From contig NZ_JAPCID010000032.1 in NCBI RefSeq assembly GCF_027587175.1, positions 21,842-85,841 of the forward strand: DNA of 64,000 bases, read 5' to 3'. Of the stretch, positions 9,514-17,419 are shown piece after piece. How positions within the stretch are numbered: position 1 is the first letter of the stretch; every line of letters starts with the position of its first letter. The stretch comes from Solirubrobacter deserti (lineage in GTDB: Bacteria; Actinomycetota; Thermoleophilia; Solirubrobacterales; Solirubrobacteraceae). Both the position numbers and the translations under genes were made by a program. The notes under the pieces are model-generated. The model saw nothing but the letters and a program-made list of their open reading frames with translations. It ran no database searches and was not told the DNA's origin.

Positions 9514-10563
9514 CTAGCGGCCGAGCAGTCGCTTGGCGCGTCGAAGTGGCTGGGTCAGTCGCCAGCTGATGGACGTCTGAAGGTCGTGGACGACGCGCTG
9601 CGCGCGCTCGGCCCGCGCTGCTTCCTCCTCGAGGCGCCCGGCGAGGTCGTGCAAGGCGGACTCGGCGGTGCGCACGCGCTGGTGCAACGTCGGGACCTCG
9701 GCCAACGCCGTCTCGGCCTCGACCAGGCGCTTGCGCAGGTCGTCGATGTCGAGCTGCTTGCGCTGCGTCGCGGCCAGGAAGTCGGCCTGCTCCTGCAGCA
9801 TGCTCTGCTGGGCGTCGAAGCGCTCGACCCAGTCACGGACCTCGAACGACGAGGTGAGCATGACGAGGTTGCCGACCTCCGGCACCGAGTCGCCGGCGAT
9901 CGCGATCGAATACGGCTGCCTGCCGGCGTTGCCGGCCGCGAGCTTGCGCACCTCGGCGGGGGCCACGCGCGCGCCGTCGGCGACGGCGTCGGCCGTGAGC
10001 ACCACGGACGCCTCGAAGTCGTACTGCTGCAGGATCTGCACCGCGTTCCAGCGCGCGCCGAGCAGCGACTCGAGGTCGCCCGGCGTGAGCTCACGCACAT
10101 GGTGCGGATTGCCCGGCACATTGACGTCCGGGTTCGGCGACGAGACCACCAGCACGCCGCCGGGAGCGAGCACGCGGCGCAGCTCGTCGAGTGCGGTCTC
10201 CTGCTCTTCGATGTGCTCGATGACCTCGAAGCAGACCACGAGGTCGAACGCGGCATCGCCGAACGGCAGCGACCGCAGGTCCGCGACCTCGAAGGTGACG
10301 TGGTCCCCGGCCTGGTCGCGCGCGACGTCGACGATCTCGGCGGCGACGTCGACCGCGGTGACCGACTCGGCCCCGGCGTCGGCCAGCATCGCCGCGCCGT
10401 AGCCCAGGCCGCAGCCCGCGTCGAGCACGCGGCGCCCGGGTGCCAGCGCGGTGGCCCACGCGTAGCGGGCGAGGTGCTGGACCTCGACGAGCTCTCCTCG
10501 CATCTGGGCCGGCACGAATCGCCCCGGCGTGCCGTTGACGAAATCTGCCAAGTCGACCGTCAT
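9514..10563 (-). CDS. Methyltransferase with coiled-coil tail, candidate chain-terminating ruler (WbdD-like architecture)
   Basis: A 349-residue protein. Residues 1-230 are a class I methyltransferase with motif I VLDAGCGLGYGA near residue 45, FEVADL, and FEVIEHIEE. Residues of about 245-325 form a long coiled coil with clear heptads. The end carries QTSISWRLTQPLRRAK, basic and amphipathic, matching the tail of the 85-residue protein encoded at 6281. In E. coli O9a, WbdD couples end-capping methylation to a coiled-coil ruler whose cap is recognised by the extra domain of Wzt; here such a Wzt is two genes downstream. The analogy is by architecture only, and no kinase domain is present. The start is 7 bases from a TAGGAT box. 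Confidence 0.85.
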   Translation of the reverse strand: MTVDLADFVNGTPGRFVPAQMRGELVEVQHLARYAWATALAPGRRVLDAGCGLGYGAAMLADAGAESVTAVDVAAEIVDVARDQAGDHVTFEVADLRSLPFGDAAFDLVVCFEVIEHIEEQETALDELRRVLAPGGVLVVSSPNPDVNVPGNPHHVRELTPGDLESLLGARWNAVQILQQYDFEASVVLTADAVADGARVAPAEVRKLAAGNAGRQPYSIAIAGDSVPEVGNLVMLTSSFEVRDWVERFDAQQSMLQEQADFLAATQRKQLDIDDLRKRLVEAETALAEVPTLHQRVRTAESALHDLAGRLEEEAARAERAQRVVHDLQTSISWRLTQPLRRAKRLLGR

Positions 10564-10587
10564 GGCTCACATCCTAAGATGCGCGCC
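10564..10587. promoter_or_regulatory. Bidirectional overlapping -10 boxes for two divergent leaderless genes
   Basis: The gap between divergent start codons is 24 bases. On the plus strand TAAGAT (10575-10580) ends 7 bases before ATG 10588. On the minus strand TAGGAT (complement of 10571-10576) ends 7 bases before ATG 10563. Both match the TANNNT box of actinobacterial leaderless promoters, with transcription expected to begin at or next to the start codon. The two boxes overlap by two bases, so only one polymerase could occupy the site at a time. No Shine-Dalgarno sequence is visible on either side. Confidence 0.6.
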
Positions 10588-12447
10588 ATGTTGGAGGTCG
10601 CCTTCGTCCTCGCTCCGAGGCAGAACCACTTCTTCGCCGAGCTGCAGGACGCCCTCCGGTACGAGATCGAGGCGGCCGGCGTCGCGACCAGTCTCCACTG
10701 GGGAGACTTCCCTGCGCCGCGCCCCGGGCTCGTCTATGCGGTGATCCCGCCGCATGAGTACTTCACGCTCATGCACGGCCGGATCGGGCCGGCCGACGAG
10801 GTGCTCGCTCGCACGATGTACATCTGCGGTGAGCAGCCCAACACGCCCTTCTTCGACTGGAACGTGCACTTCGCCCCGCGGGCCGGCCGTGTCTTTGACA
10901 TCAACCGGCTCGGTGTCCGGGCGTTCGGCGAGCACGGCATCGAGGCCGAGCACCTGCAACTCGGCCACACGGGCGCGTGGGACCGGCTGTCGCCCGACGT
11001 CGAGCGCGACATCGACGTCCTGTTCATGGGCGCCGAGAGCCAGAAGCGCCTCGTGCACCTTGCGCAGGCCGCCCGCCCGCTGCGCGATCGGCGCTGCCGC
11101 TTCGTGCTGTCCGACAACTCGCGGCCGAACTTCAAGGCGTCCGAGACGTACGTCGCCGAGGACGAGAAGTGGAACCTGCTCAACCGCAGCAAGGTGCTCA
11201 TCAACATCCACCAGGGCGACACGCCGTACTTCGAGTGGCTGCGGATCGTGCAGGCGATGGCCAACGGCTGCGTGGTGGTGACCGAGTCCTCGGTGGACTA
11301 CGAGCCGCTCGTGCCCGGCGAGCACTTCCTGTCCGGCGCGCCCGAGACGCTCGGCCACCTCGCGGAGCACCTGCTGCTCAACGGCCACCGGCGCTGGGAG
11401 ATCCAGACCGCGGCCTATGAGACTCTGCGTGACCAGCTTCCGATGCGCGCCGCGGCGGACAAGCTGATCGCCGCCGCGCGGGAGCTCGACGAGCGTCCGC
11501 TGCCCAACGCGCAGCACCCGTTCTTCACCCAACCTTCGCGGACCGAGGCCGAGCACGACGCGGTGCTCGCGCAGCTCGTGCCGGGCACGCCCGACGAGGC
11601 GCCGGAGCGCGGCGTGCTGAAGGCGCTGCGGCTGGACCTGATGGACGCGCGCCGGTCGCTGGAGAAGCTCACGCAGCGGGTCGAGGGGCGCGCACGGCCG
11701 AACGTCGTGGTCCACCGGCGCTCGCAAGGTTGGCTCGGCGCGCGGCCCAAGGTGAGCGTCCTCGTGACGCTGTTCAACTACGAATCGCACATCCGCGGCG
11801 CGCTGGACTCGGTGCTCCGCTCGCGCGAACGTTCGTGGGAGATCCTGGTCGTCGACGACGGGTCCACGGACGGGTCGCTGGCGGCCGCCGACGCGTGGGT
11901 GCGCGAGCACGACACCGCGCCGGTGCTGCTGCTCCGCCACCCGGTGAACCGCGGTCTCGCCGACGCGCGCAACAGCGTGCTGGCGCTCGCCCGTGGCGAG
12001 TTCTGCTTCGTGCTGGACGCGGACAACGAGATCCTGCCGGAGACGTTCACGGCGCTGCTTGCCGCGCTCGAGCACGACCCGGAAGCGGCCTACGCGTACG
12101 GCTCCGCCGAGCGGTTCCGTGACGAAGAGCCCGTCGGGCTGCTCAACATCTACGGCTGGAACCCGACCCGGTTCCGCACTGGCAACTACATCGACGCGAT
12201 GGCGATGATCCGGACGGCCCGGTTGCGCGAGATGGGCGGCTACCGGCGCGATCGGCGCCTCTACGGCTGGGAGGACTTCGACCTCTGGGTGCGCATGGCC
12301 GAGCGCGAGCACTACGGCGTCTTCGTGCCGTCCGTCGTGGCCCGCTACCGGCAGACCGGGCATTCGATGCTGACGGTGACGAACGTCTCGGGCGCCGAGG
12401 CCAAGTCGGTCATCGCCGAGGCCGCGCCCACCATCATGAGCCGCTAG
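10588..12447 (+). CDS. Double-headed glycosyltransferase: GT-B domain plus GT2 domain
   Basis: A 619-residue protein. Residues 1-330 resemble spore-coat/GT4-like GT-B enzymes: FMGAESQKR near residue 145, INIHQG, then AMANGCVVVTESS and YEPLVPGEHF, the nucleotide-sugar site. Residues of about 390-600 are a GT2 domain with VSVLVTLFNYE, VVDDGSTDGS, FVLDADNE (DXD) and GWEDFDLWVR (the ED catalytic-base motif). This is the reverse domain order of the other double-headed enzyme in the cluster. I prefer ATG 10588 to 10579 because a TAAGAT box lies exactly 7 bases before it. It begins a short plus-strand operon with two methyltransferases. Confidence 0.85.
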   Translation: MLEVAFVLAPRQNHFFAELQDALRYEIEAAGVATSLHWGDFPAPRPGLVYAVIPPHEYFTLMHGRIGPADEVLARTMYICGEQPNTPFFDWNVHFAPRAGRVFDINRLGVRAFGEHGIEAEHLQLGHTGAWDRLSPDVERDIDVLFMGAESQKRLVHLAQAARPLRDRRCRFVLSDNSRPNFKASETYVAEDEKWNLLNRSKVLINIHQGDTPYFEWLRIVQAMANGCVVVTESSVDYEPLVPGEHFLSGAPETLGHLAEHLLLNGHRRWEIQTAAYETLRDQLPMRAAADKLIAAARELDERPLPNAQHPFFTQPSRTEAEHDAVLAQLVPGTPDEAPERGVLKALRLDLMDARRSLEKLTQRVEGRARPNVVVHRRSQGWLGARPKVSVLVTLFNYESHIRGALDSVLRSRERSWEILVVDDGSTDGSLAAADAWVREHDTAPVLLLRHPVNRGLADARNSVLALARGEFCFVLDADNEILPETFTALLAALEHDPEAAYAYGSAERFRDEEPVGLLNIYGWNPTRFRTGNYIDAMAMIRTARLREMGGYRRDRRLYGWEDFDLWVRMAEREHYGVFVPSVVARYRQTGHSMLTVTNVSGAEAKSVIAEAAPTIMSR

Positions 12448-12450
12448 GTT
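12445..12450 (+). promoter_or_regulatory. TAGGTT -10 box, leaderless spacing, overlapping a stop codon
   Basis: TAGGTT ends 7 bases before ATG 12458. Its TAG is also the stop codon of the upstream glycosyltransferase gene. The downstream methyltransferase has no Shine-Dalgarno sequence, so an internal leaderless promoter is plausible. Confidence 0.45.
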
Positions 12451-12457
12451 GCACGCG

Positions 12458-13288
12458 ATGCCACGTCTCCCATGGCGCAAAGGCAAGCAGGACCGGCCTA
12501 CGCAGATCTCGGAAGCGCTCCAGGCGGAGCTCGACGGCGACGTCGGGTTCATGTACCCCTGGGCGCTGACCGACCAGGTGCAGGTGGAAGCGATGCACCC
12601 GGAGCTGCCCAGCGTACATGCCACGCGGGAGGCGCTGATCGAGCCGCTCATGCGCGAGGCGCTGGCCTCCGGCGGCCGTGTGGTCGATCTGGGCGCGCAC
12701 GAGGGCTACTTCTCGCACCGGGCGCTGGCCTGGGGCGCCGACTCGGTACTGGCTCTCGACGTGCGCGAGATCGACACGCGCCGCGCCGAGCTCCTGCGCG
12801 ACCACTTCTCGATCTCACCTGAGGCGCTGCAGGTGCGCACCGCGAGCGTCTACGACGTGGACCCCGCCGAGATCGGGCAGTTCGACGTCGTGCTCGTCCT
12901 CGGGTTGATCTACCACCTGGAGAATCCCATCGGCGCGCTGCGAGTGGCGGCGTCACTGGCCAAGCCTGGCGCGCTCGTCGTGGTGGAGTCACAGCTCACG
13001 CGGCAGGCGGAGCCGATCGAGCACGGCTGGGGCGTCACGGGCTGGGTGCTGCACGAGCCCGCTTCGTGGGCGGCGAGGCTCGAGCCGGCCGAGGAGCAGG
13101 AGCACACGCCGTTGTCCGCCTTCGGCGGGGTCATCTCGCTCGTTCCCAACCAGGCGGCGCTGCTGCAGGCGCTGCAGGTGGCCGGCGTTGACGACGTCAA
13201 GATCCTGAAAGCGGAACCCGACCACAACCCGCAGTACGTCGCGGTGGACCGCGTGGTCGTCGCCGGCCGGAAGACCGGCGCCGCGTGA
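12458..13288 (+). CDS. SAM-dependent methyltransferase (DUF1698/CmoB-like)
   Basis: A 276-residue protein. The methyltransferase core starts with VVDLGAHEGYFSHRAL near residue 73 (motif I), followed by VLALDVRE (acidic end of strand 2) and FDVVLVLGLIYHLENP (motif for strand 4). That last segment is close to the tRNA-wobble methyltransferase CmoB/DUF1698 group, but the genomic setting in a glycan cluster argues for a sugar or lipid acceptor. I prefer ATG 12458 over TTG 12449 because of the TAGGTT box 7 bases upstream. The stop overlaps the next start by 4 bases (GTGA). Confidence 0.8.
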   Translation: MPRLPWRKGKQDRPTQISEALQAELDGDVGFMYPWALTDQVQVEAMHPELPSVHATREALIEPLMREALASGGRVVDLGAHEGYFSHRALAWGADSVLALDVREIDTRRAELLRDHFSISPEALQVRTASVYDVDPAEIGQFDVVLVLGLIYHLENPIGALRVAASLAKPGALVVVESQLTRQAEPIEHGWGVTGWVLHEPASWAARLEPAEEQEHTPLSAFGGVISLVPNQAALLQALQVAGVDDVKILKAEPDHNPQYVAVDRVVVAGRKTGAA

Positions 13289-13986
13289 GCGGCAAGCTGC
13301 CCCCACAGGTCGCCGTCGATCTCGAAGCGGGCGAGCTGCGCGACTACTGGGTCCGGCGCGCCCAGCAGCACACGCAGGACTCTTACGCGGGAGTCAACCT
13401 GAGTAAGTTCCCGGAGGACCTGCGTGTCTACGAGCACCTGCTCTGGCTCGCCGCCCCGGAAGTCGTCGTTGAACTAGGGGTGCAGTTCGGCGCCAGTAGC
13501 CTGTGGTTCCGCGACCGGCTCGCCACGCTGACTGCCTACGGCCGCGTGCAGGCGCCCGAGGTGATCGGGGTGGAGCTCGACACGAGCCTGGCGCTTCCGG
13601 CGCTCGAGCAGGCGGACCCGGGCTGGTCGAAGACGATCACCCTGCTCGAGGGAGACGTCCGCGATCCAGCCTTGGCGGCACAGGTCACGCACCTCGTGCG
13701 CGGTCGCTCGGTCCTCATCATCGAGGACTCCGCGCACGTCTACGACACGACCCGCGCGGCGCTCGAGCTCTACGCGCCGCTGGTCCGCCCCGGCGGCTAC
13801 ATGGTCGTCGAAGACGGGTGCGTGGACGTCGAGGCTTTGCGGCTCGAGGGATGGCCACGCGGCGTCCTGCCGGCACTGCGTGACTGGCTCGCCACGCCGG
13901 CAGGAAGCGAGTTCGAGGTCCGCCGTGATCTTGAGCTCTACGGGGTGACCTGTCACCCCGAGGGCTTCCTTCAGCGCCGGTCCTGA
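13285..13986 (+). CDS. Cephalosporin-hydroxylase (CmcI)-type methyltransferase
   Basis: A 233-residue protein. It carries the family pattern: an early tyrosine/asparagine-rich stretch, VVELGVQFGASSLWF near residue 62 (cofactor site), VIGVELD, and VLIIEDSAHVYDTT followed by GGYMVVEDG (metal and catalytic region). CmcI-family enzymes are SAM-dependent and commonly modify sugars of surface glycans, such as rhamnosyl residues. The GTG start overlaps the upstream stop by 4 bases, so the two methyltransferases are co-translated. Its end is 4 bases from the convergent membrane-protein gene. Confidence 0.85.
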   Translation: MSGKLPPQVAVDLEAGELRDYWVRRAQQHTQDSYAGVNLSKFPEDLRVYEHLLWLAAPEVVVELGVQFGASSLWFRDRLATLTAYGRVQAPEVIGVELDTSLALPALEQADPGWSKTITLLEGDVRDPALAAQVTHLVRGRSVLIIEDSAHVYDTTRAALELYAPLVRPGGYMVVEDGCVDVEALRLEGWPRGVLPALRDWLATPAGSEFEVRRDLELYGVTCHPEGFLQRRS

Positions 13987-13990
13987 CCTG

Positions 13991-15466
13991 CTACGCCGCG
14001 GGTGCCGGTGCCGGTTTTCTGGAGCGGCGCTGCAGCAGCCCGGCGGTCGCGAGCACGCCGCTGGTCCAGAGCAGGATCCCGGGAGGGATCCCGTAGCGGA
14101 AGTCGTAGGACAGCGTCATCGTCGGCGCGACGTAGAGCGCCAGGCTCATGAGGCCGAACAGCAGGACGCCCATGCGGATCGGCCCACGCAGCAGCAAGGC
14201 GCCGAAGATAGCGAGAATCAGCGCGGTGACCAGCGCCAGCCGGTCGACACGGAACAACTGCTGATAAACACCCAGCGTCCTCGCGCCCGGGGCATGCACG
14301 CGTGTGCCGTCGTACTTGGGCTCTAGTCCGTTCGTGACCACCCGCTCGACGTCCGCGTTGCGCCATCCGAACGAGTTCAGCTCACGCGGCTGCCCGGAGT
14401 AGCCGCGCTGAATGCCCGCGCTCGGCTCCAGGTACCGCAGCAGGTCGGTCCCGACAGCGAGCGCGTAGTCGCCGGGCTGGTGGAGGATCGCCTGCTGGGC
14501 GAAGCGGCCGACGATGGCGCTCGTCTCGGGGTTCTGGTCCGGATACGCCTGGCGGGCGATCGAGCTGGGCTCCCACGTGTAGTAGAAGACCCCGGGGCGC
14601 TTGGCCGGGTCGGTGTCCTCACACAGCGCGCGCGTCCCCTTGGGCGGCTCGAAGCGCGAGCAGTCGGCGAACGGGGCGACCCGGGCGTAGAGCTGCCATC
14701 CGCCCATCGCGGTCAGGCCGCTGTGGGGCCCGTCCTTGATCGCGTACGCGAGGAAGTATCCGCCGAAGATGAGCGCGGCCCCGGCGACCACGGCGCCGGT
14801 GGTCCGCAGTCGCTGCCGCCACGGCCCGCCCACCCAGACGGCCGCGAAGACGATGACGACCGGGATGGCGACGAAGCCCACGACCCGGGTGAGCGTCGCC
14901 GCGGCGCCGAAGCACCCGGCCGCCAGCAGCCAGCGCCGGTCAACGCGCGGCACGAGGCCGAAGACGGCGCTCGCGAGGGTGAGAATGATGACGTGGAGGA
15001 AGAGCACGTCCGACATGAACCAGTGCTCGATGTACAGCACGTCGCCGGACAACAGCGCGGCGGCCGCCGCGGCGGTCGCCGGCACGGGGGAAGCGCCCAG
15101 CCGGCGGGCCACGAGATAGACGACGACGCCGATGACGAGCCCCATCAGGTGCTGGACCGCGATCGTGAACCACACCTCATCCGTGACGACCCGCAGCGCC
15201 TTCAGGACTGCCGCATACCCGGCTGGCTGCCACTGGTCGCCGAAGATCGGCTCCGGGTTGACGCGCGCGAACCGAGGCGAGTCCATCGACGTCATCACGG
15301 CCGGGAAGTACAAGGGCATCGTCGCCGCGCGGATGACGGCGGCGACGGCCAGGAGGATCAGGAACGGCCGGTCCTCACGACCGAGGCCGAGACGCAGTCG
15401 GCGGCCGCGCGCCCGAGACGGCGTGGGCGCTCCATCGGAAACCGAGGTCGACGCGGTCGTGGACAT
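13991..15466 (-). CDS. GT-C-like glycosyltransferase (mannosyltransferase-type membrane protein)
   Basis: A 491-residue polytopic protein with a basic cytoplasmic N-terminus of about 30 residues, then roughly eleven hydrophobic segments. After the first helix comes SMDSPRFARVNPEPIFGDQW, an acidic outward-facing loop in the position where GT-C enzymes (DPM-dependent PMT/ArnT family) hold the catalytic aspartate. It probably transfers a sugar from polyprenyl phosphate outside the membrane. No upstream Shine-Dalgarno sequence is visible; a TAGCCT box ends 7 bases before the ATG. It lies downstream of, but is separately promoted from, the epimerase operon. Confidence 0.75.
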   Translation of the reverse strand: MSTTASTSVSDGAPTPSRARGRRLRLGLGREDRPFLILLAVAAVIRAATMPLYFPAVMTSMDSPRFARVNPEPIFGDQWQPAGYAAVLKALRVVTDEVWFTIAVQHLMGLVIGVVVYLVARRLGASPVPATAAAAAALLSGDVLYIEHWFMSDVLFLHVIILTLASAVFGLVPRVDRRWLLAAGCFGAAATLTRVVGFVAIPVVIVFAAVWVGGPWRQRLRTTGAVVAGAALIFGGYFLAYAIKDGPHSGLTAMGGWQLYARVAPFADCSRFEPPKGTRALCEDTDPAKRPGVFYYTWEPSSIARQAYPDQNPETSAIVGRFAQQAILHQPGDYALAVGTDLLRYLEPSAGIQRGYSGQPRELNSFGWRNADVERVVTNGLEPKYDGTRVHAPGARTLGVYQQLFRVDRLALVTALILAIFGALLLRGPIRMGVLLFGLMSLALYVAPTMTLSYDFRYGIPPGILLWTSGVLATAGLLQRRSRKPAPAPAA

Positions 15467-15473
15467 GGCTGGC

Positions 15474-15479
15474 AGGCTA
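15474..15479 (-). promoter_or_regulatory. TAGCCT -10 box with leaderless spacing
   Basis: On the minus strand TAGCCT ends exactly 7 bases before ATG 15466. No ribosome-binding sequence is present between the box and the start. It fits the leaderless pattern repeated through the window. Confidence 0.5.
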
Positions 15480-15487
15480 GCGACGCC

Positions 15488-16447
15488 TCAGCGCCGCGCG
15501 ACCGACGCGTAGCGAGCCAGCCGATCGGGGTCTGAGGCAAGCCAGTCGGCCAGATCGCGGAAGCCTTCCCGCAGGTCCGTGGAGGCGCGCCAGCCGAGCG
15601 CGGTCTCGATCCGCCGGGGGTCGGAGACCCACACGCTCGTGTCCCAACTACGCGCCGCGGTCGAGCCCCACTGCGGCTCGGCTTCGATGGCGAGCACCTC
15701 GCGCGCGATCGCGACGATCTCGCGCAGCGTGGTCTGCCGGCCGCTGCCGAGGTTCAGCACGACCCCGGGTTCGAGGTCCGGCGCCTGCGCGGCCCGGACG
15801 AACGCGTCACAGGCGTCGTCGACGTGCACGAAGTCGCGCGCGGTCTCGGGCGCCACCAGCGGCGGCAGCTCCCCGCGCAGGCCGCGGACGGCCAGCGTCG
15901 GCATCAGGCGCCCCGGGTCTTCCCAGGGGCCGTAGATCGAATAGAGCCGCAGCGTCGCCACCCGCGCGACTGCACGCTGGCCGACGAAGCTGCAGTAGTG
16001 CGTGGCCGCGGCCTTGCCGACCGCGTACGTGCTGTTGGGCGCGAGCGCCTCGTCCTCGACCGGCGGATGGTCCTTGAGGCCGTACTCCGAGGACGAACCG
16101 GCGTGGATGAACGCCTGCGCTCCCGCGTCGAGCGCGGCGTCGAGCAGCGCCGCCGTCCCGAGCACGTTGACCGCGAGGATCGGCTGCGTCTCGGTCTGCC
16201 ACGAGTACGCGCCGTGCGCGGCCAGGTGAAACACCCAGTCCGGCCGCGCGCGCCCGACGAGGCGGGCGATGGCCTCGGCATCCGCCAGGTCGACCTCGTG
16301 GAGCTCGATGTCCGCGCGCACGTCTTCCAGCCGCCACGGCTGCCCCCCGGGGCGGCCGGTCGCGTGGACCTCGTGGCCCTCGGCCAGCAGCCGCCGGACG
16401 AGAGTGGCGCCGACGAAACCGCCGGCGCCGGTGACGAGCGCGCGGAT
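15488..16447 (-). CDS. NAD-dependent sugar epimerase/dehydratase with apparent ATC start codon
   Basis: An extended-SDR protein of 319 residues. The Rossmann motif TGAGGFVG lies at residues 6-13 only if translation begins upstream of every ATG, GTG or TTG in frame; the first usual start (GTG 16321) would delete the NAD site. Between the in-frame TAG at 16459 and this motif the only plausible start is ATC 16447, preceded by AGGAG at a 6-base distance. The catalytic Tyr/Lys pair is in TYAVGKAAA, and the substrate loop contains AGSSSEYG. It probably makes an NDP-sugar for the cluster. The start lies 9 bases after the sulfotransferase stop. A sequencing error (ATG read as ATC) is the alternative. 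Confidence 0.8.
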   Translation of the reverse strand: MRALVTGAGGFVGATLVRRLLAEGHEVHATGRPGGQPWRLEDVRADIELHEVDLADAEAIARLVGRARPDWVFHLAAHGAYSWQTETQPILAVNVLGTAALLDAALDAGAQAFIHAGSSSEYGLKDHPPVEDEALAPNSTYAVGKAAATHYCSFVGQRAVARVATLRLYSIYGPWEDPGRLMPTLAVRGLRGELPPLVAPETARDFVHVDDACDAFVRAAQAPDLEPGVVLNLGSGRQTTLREIVAIAREVLAIEAEPQWGSTAARSWDTSVWVSDPRRIETALGWRASTDLREGFRDLADWLASDPDRLARYASVARR

Positions 16448-16456
16448 CGCCCGCTC

Positions 16457-17419
16457 CTAGACGGTCAGCGCGACCGGCTCTGAGGCCTGGCCGTCTTCGA
16501 GGAAGCTCTCGTAGCCGAGCGGCGCGAGCAGGTCGTGGGCGATGTTGCGGACCTGGGTCTGCTCGTCGTCGGAGAGCTCGTTGGCCGTCGCCAGGTTCGC
16601 TTCCGGCGTCGCCGTGCGGATCGTGCCCCACGGGTAGACCTCGGTCAGCTCCTTGCTGTTCCAGGACGGAACGGCGAGCGAGTCGGCCGAGCGCAGGCCC
16701 ATCGGCTCCAGGACCTGGGTCGTCAGCGTGCCCACGGAGTCCGCCATGACGTCCTCGGCGCGCACGATGTGCATGCGCTCGGGGAAGGCGCGCTTGGCGG
16801 CCAGCGCGGCGTTCTGGTTGACGTTCCAGCGCAGGATGTACTCGCGCAGGGGCAGCGGCACCGGGCGCTTCTTGGTGTCGGCGTACGCGGACCACGGGTT
16901 GCGGACCACGTGCAGGAAGTGCGCGTTCGGCATGTCCGAGAGGATCTTCTCGGCGTCGATCACGATGATCGGCGAGTAGCCGACGTAGAACTCCTCCTCG
17001 CCCGTCTGGACGTTGTCCTTCCACGCCTTGTGCGTGGCCTCGAAGAACGCCGCCACGTTGTTCGCGCGCGAGCGCCCGGTCTTCTCGATGATCGAGAGGT
17101 AGATGTCGCGCCGCTCATCGTCGTTCATGTCGAACGGCTCGTGGCGGAACTTCGACACGTGCGGCGTGCGCGAGCGCACCTTGCCCTCTTCGTCGATGAT
17201 CGCGTGGTAATCCTGCGCCGGCGTGGCGTCGAGCAGGAACTCGGGCCAGCGGTACTTGACGGGGAACATCGAGGTGAACCCGTCCTGGACGTGCCGCGAA
17301 CCGGGCTGCGACTCGAAGGGGTAGACGTAGAGCTGAGGATGGCCGTCGAGGAAGCGGTGGGTCGTGTTGCCCCCGTTTTCGTACATCGCGCCGAGCATCA
17401 GCAGCTTGAAGTCACTCAT
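16457..17419 (-). CDS. Sulfotransferase-family protein
   Basis: A 320-residue PAPS-dependent sulfotransferase-like protein. The 5'-phosphosulfate-loop position near the N-terminus reads MLGAMYENGGNTTHRFLDGHP. The 3'-phosphate-binding motif is HVVRNPWSAYADTKK near residue 170, matching RNPxxxxxS-type sites; VGYSPIIVID precedes it. These enzymes sulfate sugar hydroxyls, so the exported glycan may be sulfated. AGGAG 7 bases before the ATG is a strong ribosome site. The start overlaps the stop of the upstream gene by 4 bases (ATGA). Confidence 0.8.
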   Translation of the reverse strand: MSDFKLLMLGAMYENGGNTTHRFLDGHPQLYVYPFESQPGSRHVQDGFTSMFPVKYRWPEFLLDATPAQDYHAIIDEEGKVRSRTPHVSKFRHEPFDMNDDERRDIYLSIIEKTGRSRANNVAAFFEATHKAWKDNVQTGEEEFYVGYSPIIVIDAEKILSDMPNAHFLHVVRNPWSAYADTKKRPVPLPLREYILRWNVNQNAALAAKRAFPERMHIVRAEDVMADSVGTLTTQVLEPMGLRSADSLAVPSWNSKELTEVYPWGTIRTATPEANLATANELSDDEQTQVRNIAHDLLAPLGYESFLEDGQASEPVALTV

